Numbered from the stretch's first letter, positions 50,321 through 59,419 are shown. The stretch is DNA of 64,000 nucleotides from Jidongwangia harbinensis (GCF_020216025.1 NZ_JAIWNC010000012.1:124001-188000); one strand, 5' to 3'. Notes: generated from the letters alone by a model not told the origin. Made by a program: numbers and translations.

Positions 50321-50587
50321 TCAGCCCAGCTGCTCGTCGACGAAGCACCACCGCCAGGTCTCCCCCGGCTCGAACGACCGCATCACCGGGTGCTTCTCGG
50401 CCTCGAAGTGCGCCGACATGTGCCGCCGGGGCGACGAGTCACAGCAGGCCACCAGGCCGCAGTCGAGGCAGAGGCGCAGGTGCACCCAGTCGGTGTGCCC
50501 GCCTTCCACGCACTGCGGGCAGCCGTCGGCGTACGGGGTGCGCGGGGTGGCTTCGACGCCGGTGTCGGACAGGTGCGGGCAGCTCAA
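50321..50587 (-). CDS. UBP-type zinc finger protein
   Basis: An 88-residue zinc-binding protein. Ligand candidates in order are CPH at residues 3-5, CPQC (23-26), CLDCGLVACC (40-49), and the His cluster SPRRHMSAHFEAEKHPV. The arrangement matches the zf-UBP fold that in eukaryotes reads ubiquitin C-termini. Bacterial versions often sit beside or are fused to Na+/H+ antiporters, as here, where its ATG overlaps the antiporter stop by four bases. It probably regulates the antiporter from the cytoplasm. The ligand is unknown. Confidence 0.9.
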   Translation of the reverse strand: MSCPHLSDTGVEATPRTPYADGCPQCVEGGHTDWVHLRLCLDCGLVACCDSSPRRHMSAHFEAEKHPVMRSFEPGETWRWCFVDEQLG

Positions 50588-52155
50588 TCGTCACTCCGGT
50601 TCAACTGGGACTCCTCCAGGTCGAGCTCGCGCTGGGCACGGACCAGCACCTCCTCCGGGATACGCCCGGAGTTGCGGGCCTCCTTGAAGACCCGGCGCTC
50701 GGCTCGAATCATCTCCCGCCGCAGCCGGCCGTACGCCGCCGAGGGGGTTTCCTGTGACTGGTCACCCAGCCGTTCCCAGGCGACGTTGGACCGGCCCTCG
50801 GTCAGCGCCCGCAGCCGGTCCACCACCGAGGCCGGCGCGTCGCCGGCCTGCTCCTCCAGCGCCTCCCGGGCGGCCCGGCTGGCCGCGTGCTGCACCGCGG
50901 CCTCGGCGAGCGCGTCCTCGGTGCTGGTGTCCTCGCGTACGCCGAGCCGGCGGGAGAGCGCCGGCAGCGTGGTGCCGTGGATCAGCAGAGTGAGCACGAT
51001 CACCGCGAACGCCACGAAGACGAACAGGTCGCGCGGGTAGCTGTCGGCCACGTCCGGCGTGTTCGGCAGGGTGAGCGCCGCACCGAGCGTGACCACCCCG
51101 CGCATCCCGGCCCAGCCGATCACGGCCGGCACGCTGAGCGGTGGGCGCGGCTCCCGCCGGCGGATCGACGGCACCAGCCGGGCCAGGTAGGTGGCCGGGT
51201 ACACCCACACGAAACGCACCGCCACCAGCGTGCCGAACACCAGCGCGGTGAGTTGCACGGTGGTCGCGAGGTCGGTCTCCAGGCCGGTCACCAGGGTCCG
51301 CAGCTGCAGTCCGACCAGCAGGAACACCACGCCCTCGAGCAGGAAGATCAGCAGCCGCCAGACCGCGTCCATCTGCAGCCGGGAGGTCGGCGACAACAGG
51401 TACGGGATGCGGTGCCCGAGGTACAGCCCGGTGACCACCACCGCCACCACGCTCGAGGTGTGCAACTCCTCCGCCACGATCACCACCACGAACGGGGTGA
51501 GCAGCGACACCGCGTCGTCCAGCAGCGGATCGGAGATGTGCCGCAGCAGCCACGCCACCAGCACCGCGGCGGCGAACCCGATGAGCAGTCCACCTCCCAC
51601 GTTGCGCAGCACGGCGGCGCCGATCTCGGCGAACCCGACCGCCGAACCGAGCAGCGCGGCCACCGAGATCCGCACCAGCACCAGGGCGGTGGCGTCGTTG
51701 AGCAGGCTCTCGCCCTCCAGGATGGTGACCACCCGGCGGGGCAGCCCGATCCGGCGCGCGATGGCGGTCGCCGACACCGCGTCCGGCGGCGCGACGATGG
51801 CGCCGAGCGCGACGCAGGCGGCGAACGGCACCTCGGGCAGCACCGCGTGCACCACCAGCCCGACCGCGAACGCGCTGACCACCACCAGCCCGACCGCGAG
51901 CAGCAGGATGGGCCGGATCGCCAGCCGGAACGCGGGCACCGAGGTCTGCAACGCGGCCACGTACAGCAGCGGCGGCAGGATGCCGACCAGCACGAGTTCC
52001 GGTTCCAGGTGCACCTCGGGCACGCCCGGTACGAACGACAGCCCCAGCCCCGCCACGAGCAGCACCAGCGGCGCGACGAAGCCCAGCCGCCGGGCCAGCG
52101 CCGCGCCGACCACGGCGATCCCCACCAGTACGACCGTGTCGACGATGCCTTCCAT
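50584..52155 (-). CDS. Na+/H+ antiporter (CPA1/NhaP type)
   Basis: A 523-residue protein with about 12 membrane helices over the first 400 residues. Exchanger motifs are ALGAIVAPPDAVSATAIARR near 115, ILEGESLLNDATALVLVRI near 145 (ion-site Asn-Asp), and GWAGMRGVVTLGAALTLP near 350. A 120-residue cytoplasmic tail, charged and helical (DALAEAAVQHAASRAAREALEEQAGD), follows. Length and motifs match the actinobacterial Na+/H+ antiporter group. It overlaps the zinc-finger gene, with which it forms a two-gene operon. Confidence 0.94.
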   Translation of the reverse strand: MEGIVDTVVLVGIAVVGAALARRLGFVAPLVLLVAGLGLSFVPGVPEVHLEPELVLVGILPPLLYVAALQTSVPAFRLAIRPILLLAVGLVVVSAFAVGLVVHAVLPEVPFAACVALGAIVAPPDAVSATAIARRIGLPRRVVTILEGESLLNDATALVLVRISVAALLGSAVGFAEIGAAVLRNVGGGLLIGFAAAVLVAWLLRHISDPLLDDAVSLLTPFVVVIVAEELHTSSVVAVVVTGLYLGHRIPYLLSPTSRLQMDAVWRLLIFLLEGVVFLLVGLQLRTLVTGLETDLATTVQLTALVFGTLVAVRFVWVYPATYLARLVPSIRRREPRPPLSVPAVIGWAGMRGVVTLGAALTLPNTPDVADSYPRDLFVFVAFAVIVLTLLIHGTTLPALSRRLGVREDTSTEDALAEAAVQHAASRAAREALEEQAGDAPASVVDRLRALTEGRSNVAWERLGDQSQETPSAAYGRLRREMIRAERRVFKEARNSGRIPEEVLVRAQRELDLEESQLNRSDD

Positions 52156-52194
52156 GCCGCGAAGCTTAAGAGGCGATCCGTTCCGGTGACGCGG

Positions 52195-52800
52195 TCAGGT
52201 GGTGGGGGTGGAGCCGGAGCGGGCGACCGTGGCCGCGTAGGTGCCGTCGCCGCTGCGGCGGTCGGTCACCGCGTCGACCGAGAAGACGTACTCGGTCCGG
52301 CGGTCCAGGTTGCCGATCGTGGCGCTCATCCAGCCGCATTTCGCGCCGGGCTTGATCGTGGTGAAACCGATGTCGCGTTGCCGGCCGCTGGCGAGGTCCT
52401 GGCTGATCGCGTACAGCCGGAATTCCACCAGGTTGGATCCGCCCACGTTGTACCAGCTCAGGACGGCACTGGTCGGGCCGGGGCGGACGTTCAGGCTGCC
52501 GGTCTGGTCGAACTTGAAGGTGTTGGGCGAGCATTTCGCCACCGGCTTGGCGGTGGGGCTGGTCGACGGCAGCGGCAGGAACCCGCCGGTGGGGGTGGGC
52601 TTCGGCGCGGTGCCGGTGACCGGCTTCGCCGACGGGGTGGGCCGGCCCCGGTCACTGACCAGCCATTCTTCGCCGCCGGCCGGATCCTCCGCCGCGGCCG
52701 TGCCGGTGCCGCCGGCTCCGGTGGACAGACCGGGTACGGCGCTGCAACCGGACAGCAGCGCCGGCAGCAGCGCCAGCACCGCCCAGGTCGTCCGCCGCAC
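52195..52800 (-). CDS. Putative lipoprotein with fibronectin-III-like domain
   Basis: A 201-residue exported protein. The signal peptide ends in the lipobox LLSGC, with the Cys near residue 19. A Pro/Thr/Lys-rich linker (residues 45-90) reaches through the cell wall. The C-terminal domain (SLNVRPGPTSAVLSWYNVGGSNLVEFRLYAIS...TIGNLDRRTEYVFSVDAVTD) has the Trp/Tyr pattern of a fibronectin type III fold. Two further cysteines (KCSP and KCGW) may form a disulfide. No enzymatic role is apparent. Confidence 0.72.
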   Translation of the reverse strand: MRRTTWAVLALLPALLSGCSAVPGLSTGAGGTGTAAAEDPAGGEEWLVSDRGRPTPSAKPVTGTAPKPTPTGGFLPLPSTSPTAKPVAKCSPNTFKFDQTGSLNVRPGPTSAVLSWYNVGGSNLVEFRLYAISQDLASGRQRDIGFTTIKPGAKCGWMSATIGNLDRRTEYVFSVDAVTDRRSGDGTYAATVARSGSTPTT

Positions 52801-52863
52801 CGAACCTCCCGGGTCTGCCCGTCGAGCATTACCGGGTTCAGATCGGAGGCGGACGCCCGGACC

Positions 52864-53580
52864 TTAGCCCTTCCGGTACAGCTCCACGGTGCGCCGGGCG
52901 AGGTCCTTGGTGGCCGCCGAGTTCGCCCAGGTGCCGAGCACCACCGCGGCACCCGGGATCATCTTGGCGAACATCCGCTTCGCCGCGCGTACCCCGGCCA
53001 TCTGCGCCAGTTTGACGCCCAGCCGCACCATCACGCCGGTCAGCGGCCGGTCGCTCGACGAGGCGAACAGGCGGCTGGCCCGTTCCCGGCCGGCCGCGAC
53101 ACCGAGCGCCACCCGGGCGGTCTCGGCCGCCTTGTGCACCCGTTGCAGGACCAGCAGATCGGTGGCGCGTTCCGGGCCGGTCGGGTCGACGCCGTACGCG
53201 GCGGCCATGTGCAGCACCATCCGCGCCTGGGTCCAGGCCAGCACGCCGACGTCCACCACCGCGCCGGGCAGGCCGGTGGCACCGGACACCGCGCCGGAGA
53301 GGCGGGCGTAGTTGGTGAAGCGCCGGGCGGCCAGTTGGGCCGCGGCGTCGGGGGCCAGATCGGGCTGGGCGGCGTGCACGTCCTCGGCCCAGCGCGCGGC
53401 TTCCGGTCCGAGCCGCCGGACCGCCTCCAGGGCGAGGTGCTCGGGCGCGTACTGCGGGTCCGCCTTCATCCGCGCCCACAGCGATCCGGGCGGTGCGCCG
53501 GCGCCTTCCGTGGAGTCGGTGCCGGGGTCCGGGACCGGGGCGGGCTGGAGAGCGGACGAGGGGCGTTCTGGTTCGGTCAC
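52864..53580 (-). CDS. EcsC family protein
   Basis: A 238-residue protein matching the EcsC family (PF12787): a Pro-rich N-terminal tail, then LAARRFTNYARLSGAVSGATGLPGAVVDVGVLAWTQARMVLHMAAAYGVDP near residues 100-150, and GVMVRLGVKLAQMAGVRAAKRMFAKMIPGAAVVLGTWANSAATKDLARRTVELYRKG at the end. These Gly/Ala-rich helices probably associate with the membrane. Function is unknown. GTG at 53580 follows GGAG. An ATG at 53667 is in frame but lies in the spacer before the GGDEF-EAL gene. Confidence 0.85.
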   Translation of the reverse strand: MTEPERPSSALQPAPVPDPGTDSTEGAGAPPGSLWARMKADPQYAPEHLALEAVRRLGPEAARWAEDVHAAQPDLAPDAAAQLAARRFTNYARLSGAVSGATGLPGAVVDVGVLAWTQARMVLHMAAAYGVDPTGPERATDLLVLQRVHKAAETARVALGVAAGRERASRLFASSSDRPLTGVMVRLGVKLAQMAGVRAAKRMFAKMIPGAAVVLGTWANSAATKDLARRTVELYRKG

Positions 53581-53832
53581 CGGGTCACTCCGAAGGGCTG
53601 GCGACGGATCTTGAGAGCCATTGTGCCGTGCGGATGCACGTGCACGCGAATGCGTCGGTCCGGACACGCCCTGTTCCGCTCAGGCACCGGGCGCGACGAC
53701 CGATTAAGCGACCGGACGGGACAGTCCGGCGGAGGGCGGCACAGGCATGACCGAGCGCACCGGGTGCCACGTGCCCGCTCACCGCACCCGGCACGCTGCG
53801 GGACGCGAAGACCCGCACCAGGAAGGCTCCGG

Positions 53833-56178
53833 ATGACCGGCGAGGAACCGCTTGCGGAACGGCTGCGGCCGACGCCCGTGCTGGTCACGGCCGCCGTCCT
53901 GCTGGTCGCTGCCGCGGTCCTGTTCGCGGTGAACCTGGCGGAACCGCGGGTCGGCCCGTTCTGGAGCTGGATGCCGGCCGTCCTCGGCACCGCCGTGGCC
54001 GGGCTGGCGTGCTGGCAGACCGCCGCGAAGGCCGGCCCGGACCGGCACGGCCGCCGGATCTGGCGGCAGTTCGCGCTGGTCTGCGCGCTGGTGACATGCG
54101 GCCTGGTCGGCGACACCCGGCAGATGATGCTGTATCCGCACCGCCTGAATCAGCAGCAGCACGACGCGGTGACCTCGATCGTGTACGTCCTCGCCATGCT
54201 GGTGCTGCTGTGGGCGCTGCTGCGGCTGCCGATGGCCCGGGACGACGGTACCCGGCAGATGTTCCGGTTCCTGCTGGACGCCGCCACGGTCAGCGTCACG
54301 ATGGGCATCTTCGGCTGGTACTCGACCGCCGGTTCGGGCGGCTGGGGCCGGACCGACCCCGTACCGCTGATCGTGCTGGCCATCCTCGGCCTGATCGGTT
54401 CGCTCGCCTTCGTCAAGGTCGCGGTGAGCGGCCTCGGCGGCCTGGACCGGGGCACCGTCCGGCTGCTCGCCGCCGGCGCGGCGGTCGGCGCGCTCGGCGG
54501 CGGCCTGTTCCCCATGCTGGTCGACGTGCACCCGGGGCTCAGCGGCTCGCAGCTGTTCGTGCCGGCCACCATGCTCCTCACCGCGTTCGCCGCCGACCGC
54601 CAGCGCCGCGCCGCCCACCTGCCCCGCCCGCCGCAGCAGCGCCGGGCCACCAGCCTGGTGCCGTACCTCGCGGTGGCGGCCACCGACGGCCTGCTGCTCA
54701 CCGTCAGCGAGCAGGCCGGCGGACCGGTCCTGACCGTGGCGCTCGCCGCGGTGATCCTGACCGTGCTGGTGGTGGTCCGCCAGGTCGTCGCGCTGCGCGA
54801 CAACGCGCGGCTGCTGAGCCGGGTGGACACCAACCTGCTCCAGCTCAACCGCTACCAGAGCCAGCTCACCCACCGGGCCACCCACGACGATCTCACCGAC
54901 CTGGCGAACCGCGCGCTGTTCGGCAACGCGACCCGGGACGCGCTGGACGCCTTCGCGGCCGAGCGGAGCCCGGAGACCACGCTGAGCCTCGCGCTGATCG
55001 ACCTGGACGACTTCAAGGCGATCAACGACCGCCTCGGGCACGCGGTCGGCGACGCCCTGCTGGTGGTGGTGGCGCAACGGCTGCGGGAGTGCGTCCGGAC
55101 CGACGACGTGGTGGCCCGGCTCGGCGGGGACGAGTTCGGCCTGCTGCTGCACGGCCTGCGCAGCGACGAGGCGACCGAGGTCCTCGCCCGGATCACCGAC
55201 GCGCTCAGCCGGCCGGTGCACGCCCTCGGCTACGACCTGCTGGTGAGCGCCAGCGTGGGCCTGGCCGAGGTGTGGCCGGACGCCACTCCGCAGGAACTGC
55301 TGCGCCGCGCCGACCTGGCCATGTACGCCGCCAAGGAACGCGGCAAGGGCCGCCACGCGGTCTACGACGCCGAGTTGGAGAAGCACCAGGCGGCCGACGC
55401 GGAGATGGGCGCCGCCCTCCGCCAGGCTCTGGACCGGGGCGAGTTCACCCTGGTCTACCAGCCCATCGTGCGGCTGCCCGACGGCGCCTGGACCGGCATG
55501 GAGACGCTGGTGCGCTGGCACCACCCGGATCGCGGGTTCATCCGCCCGGACCTGTTCATCCCGATCGCCGAACGCACCGGTCTGATCATCCCGCTCGGTG
55601 ACTGGATCCTGCGGACCGCGCTGCGCCAGGCCGCCGAGTGGGACGCCCGCTACGGCCCGCACGCGCCGCGCGAGATCGGCGTCAACGTGTCCGCCCGCCA
55701 GCTGCGCGAGCCGGGCTTCGCCGACGACGTCAAGGACGCGCTCGCCGCCACCGGGTTCGACCCGGAGCGGGTGGTCGTCGAGGTCACCGAGACCGCGGTG
55801 TTCGACGGCGGCATCGCGGTGGACACCCTGCAGAACCTGGTCGGGCTGGGCGTGAAGGTGGCGCTGGACGACTTCGGTACCGGTCACTCGTCGCTCGGCC
55901 TGCTGCGTACCGTGCCGGCCGACACGCTGAAGGTGGACAAGTCGTTCGTCGACGGCATCGGCCTGGCCAGCGAGGAGGCGGTCATCGCGACCGCGATGAT
56001 CCAGATCACCGACGGCCTGCACCTGCAGGCGATCGCCGAGGGGGTGGAGACGGCCGAGCAGGCGGAGACGCTGTACCGGCTGGGGTACCGGTTCGCCCAG
56101 GGCTACCACTTCTCCCGCCCGCTCAGCCCCGAGCAGGTACGCGAACGCCTGGACGAACGCGCCTTTGCCACTCAGTGA
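53833..56178 (+). CDS. Membrane GGDEF-EAL protein with intact I-site
   Basis: A 781-residue protein. Residues 1-320 have about eight hydrophobic helices. The GGDEF domain has ALIDLDDFKAINDRLGHAVGD near 390 and VARLGGDEFGLLL near 432, preceded by RTDD, a proper RxxD inhibitory site. The EAL domain reads ETL in place of EAL (TGMETLVRWHHP near 556) but retains the Glu, NVSARQLRE, VVEVTETAVF, ALDDFGTGHSSL, LKVDKSF and AIAEGVET, so hydrolysis is plausible. ATG follows AGGAAGG. Its stop overlaps the candidate sigma-28 promoter of the chemoreceptor gene. Confidence 0.95.
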   Translation: MTGEEPLAERLRPTPVLVTAAVLLVAAAVLFAVNLAEPRVGPFWSWMPAVLGTAVAGLACWQTAAKAGPDRHGRRIWRQFALVCALVTCGLVGDTRQMMLYPHRLNQQQHDAVTSIVYVLAMLVLLWALLRLPMARDDGTRQMFRFLLDAATVSVTMGIFGWYSTAGSGGWGRTDPVPLIVLAILGLIGSLAFVKVAVSGLGGLDRGTVRLLAAGAAVGALGGGLFPMLVDVHPGLSGSQLFVPATMLLTAFAADRQRRAAHLPRPPQQRRATSLVPYLAVAATDGLLLTVSEQAGGPVLTVALAAVILTVLVVVRQVVALRDNARLLSRVDTNLLQLNRYQSQLTHRATHDDLTDLANRALFGNATRDALDAFAAERSPETTLSLALIDLDDFKAINDRLGHAVGDALLVVVAQRLRECVRTDDVVARLGGDEFGLLLHGLRSDEATEVLARITDALSRPVHALGYDLLVSASVGLAEVWPDATPQELLRRADLAMYAAKERGKGRHAVYDAELEKHQAADAEMGAALRQALDRGEFTLVYQPIVRLPDGAWTGMETLVRWHHPDRGFIRPDLFIPIAERTGLIIPLGDWILRTALRQAAEWDARYGPHAPREIGVNVSARQLREPGFADDVKDALAATGFDPERVVVEVTETAVFDGGIAVDTLQNLVGLGVKVALDDFGTGHSSLGLLRTVPADTLKVDKSFVDGIGLASEEAVIATAMIQITDGLHLQAIAEGVETAEQAETLYRLGYRFAQGYHFSRPLSPEQVRERLDERAFATQ

Positions 56179-56198
56179 CTCCGAAGTTGCACCGATAG
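56171..56198 (+). promoter_or_regulatory. Candidate sigma-28 (FliA-type) promoter of the chemoreceptor gene
   Basis: CTCA (56171-56174), 16 bases, then ACCGATAG (56191-56198), close to the CTCA-N15-17-GCCGATAA form I recall for motility genes in Actinoplanes. It lies 42 bases before the chemoreceptor ATG and spans the TGA of the upstream gene. The consensus is from memory and should be checked. Confidence 0.55.
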
Positions 56199-56240
56199 GG
56201 AGAACGAAGCCCTCGGACCAGCAACGGAGTCATCGAGCTC

Positions 56241-57869
56241 ATGACCGCACAGACCACCGCCGCGGCGGCCGGCCGGGAGAGCTTCCTGGCCCGCTGGATC
56301 GCGAACTGGAGCCTGAACGTCAAGATCCTGTCGGTCGTGGCGGCGCTGTCCCTGGTCGGTGCCGCCATCGGCACGTTCGCCATCACCCGGATGGCCGAAC
56401 TCAGCGCGGCGACGAGCGACCTCTACACCGGCAGCGTGGTGCCGTCGCAGCAGATCGAGCAGCTGTCCGTGGACATCGGCGTGATGCGCGCCGCCGTCCT
56501 CGCCCACGCACTGTCCGACAACGCCGCGGACAAGAGCGAGCAGGAGACGGCGATCCGGGCCGGCGACGAGTCCTTCGACAAGCACCTGGCCGAGTACCGG
56601 GTGACCGCCGCCGATCCGCGGTTGCTGGACCTGCTGGTCGCCGCGTGGCAGCAGTACCGGACCGTGCGCGACCAGCAGATGCTGCCGGCCAGCCTGCGCG
56701 ACGACCGGGCCCAGGTGGCCGAGATCCGGGACGGCGTGCTCGGCGAGGCCGCGGCCGGAACGATGTCCGCCCTGGACAAGGTGTCCGACGCGGAGGACGC
56801 CGCCGCGAGCGTCCAGGCGAGGCAGGCCCGGCAGGAATTCGAGACGGCGCGCACCGTGACCATCGTCGTGCTGGTGGTCGGGCTGACCCTGGCGACCCTG
56901 TTCGGCCTGCTGATCGCCCGCAGCATCGTCCGCCGGGTACGCGCGGTCTCCGGCGTGGTCGACGCCATGGCCACCGGTGACCTGACCCGCTCGGCCGGCG
57001 TCACCAGCACCGACGAGATCGGCGTGATGGCACGGCAGCTGGACCGGGCCACCGCGACCCTGCGGGACACCGTCGGCCAGATCGGCGCCGGCAGCCAGAC
57101 GCTGGCCGGCTCCGCCCAGGAGATGTCGACGGTCAGCACCACCATCGCCGGCAACGCCGAGCAGACCAGTTCCCGGGCCGATCTGGTCGCCGCCGCCGCG
57201 GAGGAGGTCTCGGCCAACGTCGACACCGTGGCCGCCGCCTCGGAGGAGATGACCGCGTCGATCCGGGAGATCGCGTCCAGCGCGGCCGACGCGGCCGGCA
57301 TCGCCCGCGGTGCCGTGGACGTCGCGCAGTCCGCCAACAGCACGGTCGCCAAGCTCGGCGTCTCGTCGGCCGAGGTGGGCAACATCGTCAAGGTGATCAC
57401 CTCGATCGCCGAGCAGACCAACCTGCTGGCACTCAACGCCACCATCGAGGCGGCCCGGGCCGGCGAGGCGGGCAAGGGCTTCGCGGTGGTGGCCAGCGAG
57501 GTGAAGGACCTGGCGCAGGAGACCGCCAAGGCGACCGAGGAGATCTCCGGCCGGATCCAGGCGATCCAGACCGACACGTCGGCCGCGGTCGAGGCGATCG
57601 GGCAGATCGCCGAGGTGATCGAGCGGATCAACACCTACTCCGACACCATCGCCTCGGCGGTCGAGGAGCAGACCGCGACCACCAGCGAGATCGGGCGCAA
57701 CGTCGCGGAGGCCGCGGCCGGCTCCACCAACATCGCCGAGACGATCACCGGCGTGGCCGAGGCGGCGCAGCACACCAACACCGGCGTGGCCGAGTCGCAG
57801 CGCACCGCGGAGGAGCTGTCCCGCCTGGCCAGCGATCTGCAGACGCTGGTCGGCCGGTTCCGGGTGTAG
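56241..57869 (+). CDS. Membrane methyl-accepting chemotaxis protein
   Basis: A 542-residue chemoreceptor. TM1 (residues about 29-50) and TM2 (205-228) flank a 4-helix-bundle periplasmic-type sensor of 150 residues (4HB_MCP). A HAMP domain follows (IVRRVRAVSGVVDAMATGDLTRSAGVTSTDEIGVMARQLD near 230-275), then the signalling domain. Its hairpin tip SIAEQTNLLALNATIEAARAGEAGKGFAVVASEVKDLAQ near 392-428 is fully conserved. The ligand is unknown. No C-terminal CheR pentapeptide is present. A sigma-28-like promoter precedes it. CheA/CheW must lie elsewhere. Confidence 0.96.
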   Translation: MTAQTTAAAAGRESFLARWIANWSLNVKILSVVAALSLVGAAIGTFAITRMAELSAATSDLYTGSVVPSQQIEQLSVDIGVMRAAVLAHALSDNAADKSEQETAIRAGDESFDKHLAEYRVTAADPRLLDLLVAAWQQYRTVRDQQMLPASLRDDRAQVAEIRDGVLGEAAAGTMSALDKVSDAEDAAASVQARQARQEFETARTVTIVVLVVGLTLATLFGLLIARSIVRRVRAVSGVVDAMATGDLTRSAGVTSTDEIGVMARQLDRATATLRDTVGQIGAGSQTLAGSAQEMSTVSTTIAGNAEQTSSRADLVAAAAEEVSANVDTVAAASEEMTASIREIASSAADAAGIARGAVDVAQSANSTVAKLGVSSAEVGNIVKVITSIAEQTNLLALNATIEAARAGEAGKGFAVVASEVKDLAQETAKATEEISGRIQAIQTDTSAAVEAIGQIAEVIERINTYSDTIASAVEEQTATTSEIGRNVAEAAAGSTNIAETITGVAEAAQHTNTGVAESQRTAEELSRLASDLQTLVGRFRV

Positions 57870-57876
57870 CCGGTAT

Positions 57877-58371
57877 CTAGCCGACCACCGGGCTGCGGCG
57901 TTCCAGCAGCAGGACGTCCCGCCACCGGCCGTGGTGCCGGCCCACCCGTTCCCGGGTGCCGATCAGCCGGAAGCCGGCCCTGCGGTGCAACGCGAGGCTG
58001 GCCTCGTTCTCCGGGAAGACACCCGACTGGATGGTCCAGATGCCGGCCGCCTCGGTAGAGGCGATGAGCCGGTCCAGCAGCGCCCGCCCGACGCCGCGGC
58101 CCTGCGCCGCCGCATCGACGTACACGCTGTGCTCGACCACCCCGGCGTACACCGGCCGGGGTGACACCCGGCTCACCGCGACCCAGCCGAGCAGGCGGGC
58201 ACCGTCGGTCGCCACCCAGCGGTGGGCGGGAAGGCGGCCCGCGTTGAACGCCGCCCAGTCGGGTGCGGTGGTCTCGAAACTGGCGTCCCCGCCGTCCAGC
58301 GCGGCCTGGTACACGGCGAGGACGGCGTCGGCATCGGTGGCCACCATCGGGCGCACATTGAGGTCAGACAC
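57877..58371 (-). CDS. GNAT N-acetyltransferase, phosphinothricin-acetyltransferase-like
   Basis: A 164-residue GNAT protein close to the Pat/Bar/YncA group. It has VRPMVATDADAVLAVYQAALDGGDASFETTAPDW at the start, VEHSVYVDAAAQGRGVGRALLDRLIASTEAAGI (acetyl-CoA motif A, Q-G-R-G-V-G-R-A), and FPENEASLALHRRAGFRLIGTRERVGRHHGRWRDVLLLERR. GTG at 58371 was chosen. Many such proteins acetylate amino-acid analogues such as methionine sulfoximine, so actual phosphinothricin resistance is not implied. The stop is 8 bases from the chemoreceptor stop. Confidence 0.92.
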   Translation of the reverse strand: MSDLNVRPMVATDADAVLAVYQAALDGGDASFETTAPDWAAFNAGRLPAHRWVATDGARLLGWVAVSRVSPRPVYAGVVEHSVYVDAAAQGRGVGRALLDRLIASTEAAGIWTIQSGVFPENEASLALHRRAGFRLIGTRERVGRHHGRWRDVLLLERRSPVVG

Positions 58372-58504
58372 GTGCCCATCTTCGCGTGACCGTGTCAAGG
58401 GCCACGTCCCGGCCGGGCGGCGGGCTGGAATGATGGACACCCGGGCAGTGTTGTGACCACATCCGCCCGTACCGTCCGGGCGTCGTACGAGGAGGTCCGC
58501 TAGC

Positions 58505-59419
58505 GTGCTCGACCCACACGAGCTCTACGAGTTGGCCGACGATCTGCCGGCCCTGGACGGCCCGGTGTTGATCCAGGCCTTCACCGGGTTCGTCGATGCG
58601 GGCAGCGCCATCCAGATGGCCCGCGAACACCTGCTGGAGCACCTGGACGGCCGCGTCGTCGCGACGTTCGACCTGGACCAGCTCCTCGACTACCGGTCCC
58701 GCCGCCCTCCGATGATCTTCATGGAGGATCACTGGGAGAGCTACGAGCAGCCCCGCCTCGCCCTGCACCTGCTGCACGACCAGCTGGGCACGCCGTTCCT
58801 GTTGCTCGCCGGTCCGGAGCCGGACATGCAGTGGGAACGCTTCATCGCGGCGGTGACCGGCCTGATCGAACACTTCGGGGTACGCCTGACCGTCGGCCTG
58901 AACGCCATCCCGATGGCGGTGCCGCACACCCGGCCGGTCAGCGTGACCGCGCACGCCACCGACCGGCGCCTGCTCGGCGACCACGAGTCCTGGCTGCAGC
59001 GGGTGCAGGTGCCGGCCAGCATGGGCAACCTGCTGGAGTTCCGGCTGGGCGAGTCCGGTCACGACGCCCTCGGGTTCGCCGCGCACGTGCCGCACTATCT
59101 GGCGCAGACCACCTATCCGGCCGCGGCCGAGCTGCTGCTCGACTCGGTGTCCGCGAACACCGGGCTGGCCCTGCCCACCGGTGAGCTGCGCGACGCCGCC
59201 GAGCTGATCCGCGAGGAGGTGGACAAGCAGGTCGCCGAGGACGAGCAGGCGAGCCGGCTGGTCACCTCGCTGGAGCAGCAGTACGACGCGTTCCTGCGCG
59301 GCCGCCGGAGCAACCTGCTGGCCGACACGGACGGCCCGCTGCCCACCGCCGAGGAACTCGGCGCCGAACTCGAGCGTTTCCTGGCCGAGCAGGCCAAGGA
59401 CAAGGACAACGAGAACTGA
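58505..59419 (+). CDS. PAC2 family protein (proteasome assembly chaperone fold)
   Basis: A 304-residue protein of the PAC2 family (PF09754). It has LDGPVLIQAFTGFVDAGSAIQMAREHLLEHLDGRVVATFDLDQLLDYRSRRPPM near residues 18-70 and TPFLLLAGPEPDMQWERFI near 95. VPASMGNLLEFRLGESGHDALGFAAHVPHYLAQTTYPAAAELLLDSVS lies near 175-222. The C-terminus is a charged helix (LEQQYDAFLRGRR...AELERFLAEQAKDKD). In archaea and eukaryotes the fold assists proteasome assembly. The actinobacterial role is unproven, and no proteasome genes are nearby. GTG at 58505 starts it. Confidence 0.93.
   Translation: MLDPHELYELADDLPALDGPVLIQAFTGFVDAGSAIQMAREHLLEHLDGRVVATFDLDQLLDYRSRRPPMIFMEDHWESYEQPRLALHLLHDQLGTPFLLLAGPEPDMQWERFIAAVTGLIEHFGVRLTVGLNAIPMAVPHTRPVSVTAHATDRRLLGDHESWLQRVQVPASMGNLLEFRLGESGHDALGFAAHVPHYLAQTTYPAAAELLLDSVSANTGLALPTGELRDAAELIREEVDKQVAEDEQASRLVTSLEQQYDAFLRGRRSNLLADTDGPLPTAEELGAELERFLAEQAKDKDNEN

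Noticed and set aside
50887..53832. Upstream part of a 1,763-residue plus-strand frame ending in the GGDEF-EAL protein
   Set aside because: It runs antisense to the antiporter, lipoprotein and EcsC genes. AGGAAGG before ATG 53833 marks the true start.
57877..58371. Phosphinothricin resistance determinant
   Set aside because: The Pat-like GNAT group is widespread and mostly has other substrates. No phosphinothricin cluster is present.
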